Source of the DNA: Dactylorhiza incarnata
Lineage: Eukaryota > Streptophyta > Magnoliopsida > Asparagales > Orchidaceae
Assembly (NCBI GenBank): GCA_033032865.1
Contig: JAWHQI010000165.1
Coordinates: 5,959,830 to 6,023,829, forward strand
Direction of reading: 5' to 3'
Length of the DNA: 64,000 nucleotides
The translations under genes were made by a program, and so were the position numbers. The notes beneath the pieces were generated by a model. It did not search any database. It was not told the DNA's origin and saw only the letters and a list, made by a program, of their open reading frames with translations. This document shows, one piece after another, positions 56,221 to 64,000 of this stretch. The stretch's first letter is position 1. The number at the start of each line of letters is the position of its first letter.

Positions 56221-56292
56221 ATGTTATGTTAATTTGGTATAAGTTGATATTATTCTTTTCTGTTATATGTCCATATGATGTGCATGAATGTT

Positions 56293-57060
56293 GGATTGCC
56301 CCAGATCAATTCCGCTGATGGGATCTCATTAGTCAGTGGGTCAGGTTGATCTCTAGAGAGGCTGGCAAAGTGAAAGTTGAGATGGATTGTCCCAGATCCA
56401 TTCTGCTGTCGGGCTCTCATTAGTCGGTGGGTCAGGTTGATCTCTACGGAGACTGACAAAGTGAAAGGTTGAGCTGGATTGCCCTAGATCGATTCCGCTG
56501 TCGGGCTCTCATTAGCCGGTGGGTCAGGTTGATCTCTGGAGAGTCTGACAAAGTGAAAGGTTGAGCTGGATTGCCCCAGATCGATTCCGCTGCCGGGCTC
56601 TCATTGGCCGTGGGTTAGGTTGATCTCTGGAGAGGCTGGCAAGGGAAAGCTGAGCTGGATTGCCCCAGATCGATTCCACTGCCAGACTCTTATTAGCCGG
56701 TGGGTCAGATTGATCTCTGGAGAGGCTGGCAAAGGGAAAGTTGTGCTGGATTGCCCTAGATTGATTCCGTTGTCGGGCTCTCATTAGCCGGTGGGTCAGG
56801 TTGATCTCTGGAGAGGCTTGCAAATGGAAAGTTGTGCTGGATTGCCCCAGATCAATTCCGCTGCCAGACTCTCACTAGCCGGTGGGTCAGGTTGTTCTCT
56901 AGAGAGGTTGGCAAAAGGGAAAGTTAAGCTGGATTGCCCCGGATCAATTCCGCTACCGGGCTCTTATTAGCTGATGGTAAGTTTGAACTTCGGAGAGACT
57001 GGCAAGTGAAAGGTTGTGACATGACCTGGGAATACCGCTGCCGGGCTCCCGCTAGCTGGC
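56293..57060. repeat. Tandem array of a 91-bp unit in the Tat 3' region
   Basis: Eight units of 89-92 bp start at 56293, 56384, 56476, 56568, 56657, 56748, 56839 and 56931. Each has GGATTGCCCCAGATC, CGGGCTCTCATTAGCCGG and TGATCTCTGGAGAGGCTGGC. A partial ninth follows to 57060. Units differ from one another by about 10 percent. Tandem repeats in the 3' untranslated region are known for the Tat/Ogre lineage. Confidence 0.92.
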
Positions 57061-57839
57061 AGGGTCGACAAGCCATTTAGGGGCGAGCAAAACAGAGCTC
57101 ACCTAGCAAGATGTCGGCAAAACAAATCGGTGATACAAGACCTCCCGCGGGGGTGGACCTCGCTCACAAGAACCTAAGCAAGGGAAGATGATAGTATACC
57201 TAGATGGGCGAGTCAGGAGCTCGCAGGTACAGAGATGATATGCAAGATTGAAATGAATCAGTCAAGGTAAATGGCGCGCACGAGACAGCATGTGGGAAGC
57301 CTTGCTCGCGGTATTCGAGGGCGAGCGAGTCGGGTCTGACGTAGGAGCGAGATGTGTCAGATGACCGAGGAAATTGCTATCATAGGGGTACGCGATGCAA
57401 TGAAAGATCAGCGACACTCGCGAGTTCCTGGATAGGGTAAGCGAGTGCGTGCTTAGCGAATATCTGCGTATGAAAGGTGCCCGTGTGTTGCTTGGAAGGA
57501 GCATGAGTGCCGCATGAAAGGTGCGCGAGTGTCGTGTGAAAGGTGCGCGAGTACGTTGCGGCGATGCGAAATAAAAGACAGACAAAAAGAGCTAAGTAAA
57601 AATTTCATTTCATTTCATCAAAAGGTTCTATTACAAAGGTCGCAGCGATGTCGACAGCCAAAATCAAATACAAATATTAGAATCTATGCGAGCCCTAGGA
57701 GTGGACCTCGGATCGCTCACTCTCACCGTCGTCAGACACTGGCAGCGGTAAGAACAACTATGGAACCACCTCGTTTATAGTCAACCTCGCGACATCATCC
57801 GTCAGAAAGCCCGCCCCTTGCAAGGTATGGAGATATGCT
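57061..57839. other. Tat 3' region, no gene recognised
   Basis: GCGAG- and GTGCGCGAGT-rich sequence with short repeats of CATGAAAGGTGCGCGAGTG (57500-57553). No domain is recognised in any frame. It probably holds the 3' UTR of the antisense gene. Confidence 0.5.
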
Positions 57840-59713
57840 TCGCAGCCGCAATCGCGTTCTTCTACATCATCTCCTCCAGCTCGCGCTCCAAGTATGTCTG
57901 AGTCTTGTCGCTGCGAAGATGCAGAGGAAGGACGACCCAGGTTAGCTCGCTATTTTGGGCCTTCAGCCCGAGGCTCTCCTTCTCCAAGTCGGAGGTGCGG
58001 GCGAGAAGTTGATTGGCAGTCTCAGCATCCTGGGAGAGAAAAGGTGAGTTAGTCAAAAGAAACACGATGAAGGGGGGGGGGGGGGAGATTGGTTTGACTT
58101 GTACTGCTTGCGTCTCTCTCCTCGCTGCGACCGACGCTCGTCAACTCGGGAAATCTTCAACAACTTACCATCCCGCCCTGAAGGCTGGCGAGGAGGCCAT
58201 CTGAAATGTTCTGCTTCTCCTTGAAGCTCGTGATCACATCCATAGCGGCCTTTAGCTCGCGCTCAAGCTCTTTGGAGTGTCGTTCCGGCCGAAAGCATCG
58301 CCGACCCGTCATTGAGCGAGATTCAGGGCGCAAAGCTGGGCTCGCGCGCTCTCGTGAGAGAGCGACCGGGTCGTCAGTTCATCAAAGTTAGCGACATCTT
58401 TCCGGCCGTAAAACCCGAAGGAGAAGGCTTGGCCTCCGATGGTCTCTTGCTCCACCCAGGAGGGGAGGAGGGTTGACACTGAGGCCCTGTTGGCCTCCGG
58501 ATACCTGCGCTGCAGGGGCTCTCGCCGGCCTCATACCGGTGCTTCATGCCGAGATCAAAGTTTTGATGGCTCGCCGGCACGGGCAACTCCATCGTACGAC
58601 GAACTCTACAACAACCTCGCTGGTCTCTTTATCTGTAGGCAGGCTCGCCAAGGGTCTGCTCCTTGGAGGTCCCCAATGAACCCTTTTTCCTTAGCCGAGC
58701 TGAGGCGTTCTTCTTTTTGGAGCTCGTGGAGAGGAAAGTGTCCCGCGGCTCGCGGGTGCGGGCCCTTCATGTTAGAGGGCGCGAAAGTGCTAGGAGTGTC
58801 CCGACAAGCGGCTATGGCCGTGGTAGTGAGTGCGAGGCCAGGGAGGATAGTCCTGGACCTCTTGTAAGGTGGGTGGAGGGGAAGGTCCCGCTCCCGTGTG
58901 AATGATGTAACGACCATGGGTTAGCTAACGAAAGAAAAACAGAATATAAAGTAGGGGGCGAATGCGAGTCAAACCTGTTTCGGGACACGAGAAGTTGCGA
59001 TTCAACGTTTCGTCGAAGATAGGCAACCTTGAAGTTCTTCTTCATGAAGAACTTGAAGAGCTCGACTTTGTGACCGCCGAGCGTAGGAGGACAGTAGGTC
59101 ACCTCGTCATATTGGATGGGCGAAAAGGGAATGTTGCCGAAGGGTCCCTTCACAAAAAACAAACTTTGGAGCTAGTGATGACTCTTGTTGACCATCTCGC
59201 AAACCTTGACATGCTGACTCGCGAATTAGGTGGTCCCATCTTTGTACGCCCGGAAGGAGAAGAGCTTGTGGAAGACCGAAAGGCTGAACTCGATCCGTTC
59301 TTCCCTCAAGAAGCAGGTGAAGGCGACCACAACAACGATTGAGTTGGGGGTCATCAGGCCTGGTATCACGCCAAGTATTTGAGTACCTGGCGAACCCACG
59401 ACCACAAGGTTAAGAGCCTTATACGAGCGCGAATAAATATTACGGCGCGAATAAATACTTGGCGAACTTCCGTCCATAGGGGCAGCCGCATGCCGACATC
59501 AAAGTGAGCTGCGGGAATAATGAGCTCATCCTGCGAGAGGTCGTAGATAGCCTAGGTGTTCGCAGGCTGGCGAGCGGAGTACCCGGGCGAGATGTAGTTG
59601 GCGACCATGGCATGGTATTCGCTCTCGGTGAGCGAGCAGTTGAAGAAGGAGTGATTTGAAAGGGTCCAAGCACACTTGGCTCGGCCCTCGACATCACAAC
59701 CATCACCACCCAT
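57840..59713 (-). pseudogene. Antisense gene (aORF) of the Tat element, spliced, coiled-coil tail
   Basis: On the strand opposite to gag, the ATG at 59711-59713 opens a protein with CAWTLSNHSFF and YHAMVANYISPGYSA, IYDLSQDELIIPAAHFDVGM, then PNSIVVVVAFTCFLREERIE (59280-59340), FASQH, FFVKGPFGNIPFSPIQYDEV (59090-59155) and ESQLLVSRNRF (58970-59000). This is the putative gypsy-type transposon domain found in extra ORFs of plant Tat elements. The next exons are poorly conserved; the last (57862-58029) is a coiled coil, AETANQLLARTSDLEKESLG. An intron is clear at 58030-58168. Stops near 59525 and 57862 and small indels (59400-59480) show decay. Function of this protein is unknown. Confidence 0.65.
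58030..58168 (-). other. Intron in the Tat antisense gene
   Basis: The donor GTAAGT (58163-58168) and acceptor TTCTCTCCCAG (58030-58040) bound 139 bp, with a pyrimidine-rich end and a CTAAC branch-type motif at 58048-58052. The exons on both sides (SDGLLASLQGGM and DAETANQLLA) are in the same phase, so splicing joins an open frame. Confidence 0.65.
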
Positions 59714-60378
59714 TTGAAAATCGTTGGAGAAAGCTGAAGAAACAAGCGCGAGCTCGAGAAGGGAGGTGCGAGGTCTCGAGAACGAAGCAAAGGGCTAAAG
59801 CGATAAATGCAGTAGTTGGGCGTGGCGACGTGACCTATTTATAGAAAAAAACAAAATGGCGGGAAGGAATCGAAGCGTTGAAGGTGCGATTAGCAGAATC
59901 TCATTGCGATACGCCTAGATCCTCAAGTTTCCCCCTCTTCCTCACCCCGCTCGCAACAATACGGCAACACGAGCACGCTAACAGGCGAAGCGAGAGCGCT
60001 ATAGGCGAGGCGAGCCTAATATAAACTGCGTGCGAGAGCATGGAGAAAAAAATGAAAAATGCAAGCGAACGCGACAAAAACAACATTATCACAGCGCGAG
60101 TAAATGCGGTCGAGAATATAAAGCTAGTAATTATAATATTGTTCGCAGATTGTTCAATAAATAAATAAAAATACATTGTAAGGGACGCCGAGTGGGTGCG
60201 AGCGCGAGCGAGATCAATACTGGATCCACCTCCATCGGCCTCGGCCTCGCAACCCCGAGCTCGATGGCACGCGAGGTTAATGATAGGCGCGGACGAAACG
60301 GAGCACTGCTGCAGCAAGCGCACCTGGTCCTCCGTCGCGAGATATGCACTCCCGGAGAGGTGGCCTATCCGCGAGCTT
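59714..60378 (-). other. Promoter side of the Tat antisense gene and Tat right end
   Basis: It contains the TATA box at 59835-59844 and GCGAG-rich sequence. The right part should include the Tat 3' LTR or its remnant, but I could not match it to 2780-4100 by eye. A 239-codon open frame here crosses the boundary at 60379 and is not considered a gene. Confidence 0.4.
59835..59844 (-). promoter_or_regulatory. TATA box of the Tat antisense gene
   Basis: CTATAAATAG on the minus strand lies about 122 bp upstream of the aORF start codon, giving an expected leader of about 90 nt. Confidence 0.6.
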
Positions 60379-61091
60379 CTGTAAGACCTTTTTTTTTCAA
60401 ACAACCGGGTCTTAGGCCCAGAACCGCCGCTTGTGGTGACACCCTCGCTCGGGAAGGTCGCCACTACAAAACGCCGATACTGCCGGCCAAATCGATCACG
60501 AAGAAGCAAAGAAAAAAAAAATAAGCTAAAAGAAAGCCAAGTCCACATCACATAGAAAAGTAATACATCCACGAAGAGATGTCCACATAAATATAACTGA
60601 AGTAAAGAAAGAGATAACAAGGGCTCCTGCCCGATACATCATGTCCTCACTACAAGATCACTCGCGGAAGCTAACTACTAATCACTCACTGATCCTGAAT
60701 CTGGTGCTCCTGTAATAGGCTGGCCCGCCTCCGTCTACACCGAACTCTGGTGCTGCTGGCGTCTCCTCGATCTCCTAAATGATATGGTCCACCGACCGTT
60801 AGTCAAAAGACTAAGCCAATCCCCCACCCCTCCCCCGGTGACTCCTAGGCACCGAGCGGAAAGGATGAAGCGGAGGACAACAAGAGGTATAACAAAGAGC
60901 AGGTGACAGCGGTACGGAAATGTTTCTACACTACACATGTGTATATATATAACTGAAGCAGTAAACGGCATAGTTAGAGCAGGTAAAGAATAAGTAAAGT
61001 GCAGTAAGTAAAGACAATAGCAATAGAAAAGTAACCATTGATTTATAGGAATGCCCATACAAACCTATAGACAAGGGGCCGTTTAGCAAGG

Positions 61092-61132
61092 CCTATCGTA
61101 TAAGAAGTCCCATAACCGACTTATACGATAGG
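61092..61132. repeat. Perfect 13-bp hairpin in LTR F
   Basis: CCTATCGTATAAG (61092-61104) and CTTATACGATAGG (61120-61132) are exact reverse complements with a 15-base loop. A GGGGCCGTTTAG start on the left only recalls a MITE end, but no matching right end is seen. Confidence 0.8.
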
Positions 61133-63750
61133 GGTAGGGGTTGAAATGCAATGTTTATGCTATGACAGGCAAGGTGTGCAGTTATGCTATGTTCATACAA
61201 GTGCATTCACCCACTTCGACTCTATGCGCATAGACCTTTAGTTCCCCTTTTTGGAGATAGCAAGACTCCCAGGATACTCCGTAGTGGCAAACGGAAGCGG
61301 TGGGTTGGGCCTCGCCTACCTCTAGGTTGGTATTCACACTACCCTACCTAGACCGATCGTACGCCTCAACGCAAAACGCGGAGCATCTGCGTACTCTTAC
61401 TGGCTGGACCACCAGACTTTCAAGGCTAAGTGCAAATTCCACACTTGCCGAGTCAACGTATTGACGTCGGTGCGAACGACCGTCCAATACCGGAGACCCA
61501 CCACCCTTCATGCACATGCAACATGTTCTACTACCTATCTCCGAGCCATAGGCTCCCCGGGCTAACCCCCCGTTACCATAACCTTCCGAGCCACCGTCTC
61601 GCCGGACCAACCGTCCGCACCAACGACATTACTGAGTCACAAGCTCACTAGACTAACAAGTCTGCTGCTACAACCACCGAGCCTACCGCTCGTACAACCA
61701 AACCAACTAACCTCCCGTAACTACGGGGTTGTGGGTGAGAGTATTATTAATTAGTCTTGAGCATCTTCTGTACTCCTACGACTTATGGTTAATCTTGGAC
61801 TTCCCGAGGATTACCCTGTAAGAGGCTCGCTACGGTACTAGGAACTGTAATGGGATGACACCCCAAAGTTCCCTTTCTCAAGACACTTAGTGTTGTTGGT
61901 ATCTACCCGTAAGGAAACCCTCCTCATCATTACTCTTTGGATAACCTAAGTGACTTATGACTTTCCAAGACGATCTTAGGTCGACCCCGAGTGCAACTTA
62001 CCTCTAACTCACCAAGCACACCTTTACCATCTATAATCCTTCTTGTTGACCACCATCCTTCTCAACTAAACTAGGTAAACCACTTACCTCCCATTCCCAC
62101 CTAAGGATCTACTTGATTCTCAAATTTCACACTTTTACTATACGCAGACCAAATTAGTTATATGACGCTCACAACTAGAGGTACTCCAAATATTCATCCA
62201 ACTGACCCAAGCTATTTACTGGAGGTCTATCATGATGTTATAAGACCAAATCCAGAGAATCATATTTTTCCTAGTTTATTTAACATTTATTTTATTTCTC
62301 TAAACATTTGCCAAGTGTGAAAATGAACATGAAGTGTCAGAAATCCTTATGATATGGCTCCCCAAAAATTATGATAATTCCAGGATGACAAAATAACAGC
62401 AAAACAGCATATCATATTTTACAGTAAGAATTTATCCTCTAATTTAATTATTTACCATCTATCCAAAATCATAGTTTTATGAAGGAACCACCGAAAAGAT
62501 CAACACTAAAATTATGGGAAAATTACCAACTCTTGTATCCACCAGAAAAGGCAAATGACTAAGTTTTAGGATTTAAGGAAATCATTTCTCACTAAAAATA
62601 AATGAATTAAGAAAACCTCAAATTAAATGAACTGTGAAGTAGCCTACTGATTTATGTCTTCAAAATTCTATAAAAATTTACAGAGCTTCCTAATGTTTAG
62701 AAAGGTCCTATCGCCATTTTTACAATTTAACAAAGAGTTTTGGACCCTCAAATATTTTTCTTAAGTTTAAATCAAAACAAGTGTCTTGTGAAAGAAGTAC
62801 AGATTAAATTATTTAATAAAATTCACAAAAATTACCAGAGGTCTAAATCATGATTATAAGGGCACAACCACAGTCTCATCATCATCCAAGACATTTTAAG
62901 CATGTAAATGTTTCTTATAAGAAGTTTCCCTAAAGAGGTTATGTCCTAATTCAAAGGAATATTGACTCCTAAATTTCTTATAAAATTATCCAGTGCTTAT
63001 ATACACCCTATGAAACCTATCCACTAAGTTTCATAACCATCAAGCTTTTGACCACATGGCCTTCACAAGGTTCTAATTGCACACCTAGAATAAAACTAGT
63101 GTTCTAGGGCTTAACCACCTCCACACCACCCATATCACTCATGAGGTGTCTTAGGTGATCTTAAACCAGTTACCAAGGTCTCACTTCATGGTGAATGGTT
63201 TGACCACCATACCCCAAGGTAAACACCATACCCTAACTTTGACCCTATTTGTCCTAACTTGGGTTTTACAAAATATTCAAACAAAACAGTACCAATTGGG
63301 TTGATAATTTTACCAAGGTCATACAGTAACCCTAAGGAGCACCCACCATAATTTGGAGGCATTGGAGGTCATTTAACCCACTAATTAATTATTAGATGAT
63401 TTATGAAATTATTTCAAAAAACCTTAGAAAAAGGTTCTCCTAAATATCCCATCTTTGGATATGATGTGTGTGTAGGTATAAAGTAGACTATGTTTCAAAT
63501 CTCAAGTCATAGCATTTCCTAATCAAAAAGTTTCAAGAAATGGGGCTGTCCTACACAAGGGACCAGCCCCACCAAAATGAACCTACAGGGAGCTACAGAA
63601 CTCCTTTTGGGGCGAAATCAATTTTAAAATAAAGTAGACCCTAAGGACTACAACTTTGGTGTTGATCACTTTTTCTGTAGAGGGGCCTAAGTATTTTTAA
63701 TAATTAGATCTAGGTACAGCAAAATAAGTGACAGAAATTGCATAAACATT

Positions 63751-63760
63751 TATTTATATA
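63751..63760 (-). promoter_or_regulatory. TATA box of LTR F
   Basis: TATATAAATA on the minus strand, directly downstream of the GTTCGACGAA cluster. Confidence 0.6.
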
Positions 63761-63765
63761 AATTT

Positions 63766-64000
63766 TCAGCGTTCGACAAAAATATTAATTATCGCTCGGA
63801 CGAAAGCAGACCACCTCTGCGTTCACGATCTTAGCTGTGCTCGACGAAGGCAGAACAACTCTGCGTTCGACGAAATATTCGTTCGACGAATTATTTCCTG
63901 CGGTCGACAAAGTTGACATCTTAAAACATTGCTCGACGAACGCTGAACACACCAGCGTTCGACGAAATATTTGATCGACGAAATCAGAGCATAACAGCGC
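63766..64000 (-). promoter_or_regulatory. U3 cluster of GTTCGACGAA repeats in LTR F
   Basis: About nine copies of TTCGACGAA, CTCGACGAA or close variants (GTTCGACAAA, GATCGACGAA) lie in 235 bp up to the window edge, spaced by 15-35 bp and often preceded by CAGC or CTCTGC. The cluster continues past the edge. Confidence 0.6.

Larger units (their letters stand above)
2780..60378 (+). mobile_element. Tat-type Gypsy element, base layer of the nest, no reverse transcriptase
   Basis: Six separated pieces read as one element on the plus strand: LTR/leader (2780-4100), gag (4470-5315), linker and protease start (15658-16040), protease flap region (17971-18120), protease end (55943-56100), and a tandem-repeat 3' region with an antisense gene (56293-59850). 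Coding resumes across each insertion. The gag and protease motifs and the antisense gene fit the Tat lineage (Retand/Ogre relatives). No reverse transcriptase, RNase H or integrase motif is seen between protease and 3' region, so the copy looks non-autonomous or internally deleted. Both outer ends are uncertain: no clear LTR pair or target duplication was found, and the left limit could be anywhere near 2770-2800. The right limit is the start of the next LTR at 60379. Confidence 0.6.
60379..64000 (-). mobile_element. Long Gypsy-type LTR (element F), partial, minus strand
   Basis: It starts on the plus strand with TGTAAGACC, which would be the GGTCTTACA end of a minus-strand LTR. The sequence just inside (minus) has the CACCACAAGCGGCGG and GGCGACCTTCCCGAGC words common near the 3' end of chromovirus LTRs. 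No protein is encoded in 3.6 kb. A TATA box (63751-63760) and a GTTCGACGAA cluster (63766 to the window end) fix the orientation. The LTR must extend beyond the window. The Tekay/Del-like assignment is tentative, and the left border lacks a checked target duplication. Confidence 0.5.

Noticed and set aside
57514..59342. Several plus-strand open frames (58439-58867, 58962-59342)
   Set aside because: They are complements of the antisense Tat gene, whose motifs read on the minus strand.
59901..60620. 239-codon minus-strand open frame
   Set aside because: It crosses the junction between the Tat element and LTR F at 60379 and has no recognisable domain apart from a hydrophobic stretch.

Overview
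This window is repeat-dense plant (angiosperm) nuclear DNA. The evidence is the set of plant-type Ty1/copia and Ty3/gypsy LTR retrotransposons, initiator-Met-tRNA primer sites, an RTE-type LINE tail, MITEs with TAA target duplications, and one exon that reads as plant TMEM18. I cannot name the species; the depth of nesting suggests a large genome. The only host-gene sequence I can support is a short first exon near the left edge (1924-2064, minus). Almost everything from about 2.8 kb to the right edge is transposable elements inserted into one another.

Layout. 1-870: minus-strand 3' part of an RTE-like LINE. 1924-2064: TMEM18-like exon 1, with a 119-bp Tourist-like MITE about 0.5 kb upstream. 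About 2780-60378: a Tat-type Gypsy element (gag, protease, a tandem-repeat 3' region and a spliced antisense gene, but no reverse transcriptase) that serves as the base layer. It is interrupted by a hAT-like element (3115-3501), Copia A (5321-15652, TSD CTGAG), a 1.9-kb Athila-like LTR fragment (16041-17970) and the compound Copia B/B' (18121-55937, minus, TSD GCTAC). Copia B is itself split by Gypsy C (21734-41321, Tekay/Del-like chromovirus, TSD GCTTG), and Gypsy C's integrase is split by Copia D (27448-38958, minus, TSD GTCTA). Copia E (46000-51619, minus, gag-only derivative) sits between B and B'. 60379-64000 is part of a very long minus-strand Gypsy-type LTR that runs off the window. Reading frames resume on the far side of each insertion, so the nesting order is supported by target duplications and by coding continuity.

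Copia A, B, D and E look like the SIRE/Maximus branch: LTR ends with a C-rich TTCACCCC..CTCTA block, a PPT of the AAGGGGGAGAT type, coiled-coil gag with zinc knuckles and a long region after pol. Copia D still carries a large extra ORF (757 aa, minus) in that region. All gag-pol copies carry stops or frameshifts; most stops are explained by single C-to-T or G-to-A changes.

The most interesting signal is regulatory. In six of the seven LTR types here a cluster of short CpG-containing inverted repeats, different in most families, lies directly upstream of a TATA box (the seventh, Gypsy C, has the cluster but no obvious TATA). Copia D has a second copy of this cluster-plus-TATA arrangement inside the element, directly upstream of its extra ORF. 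Two related families (A and B) share LTR ends and coding region but have different clusters, and one core (TTCGTCGAA) recurs in LTRs of Copia B, Copia E and the Gypsy LTR at the right edge. This looks like a modular, exchangeable promoter system in plant retrotransposons; function is inferred, not shown.
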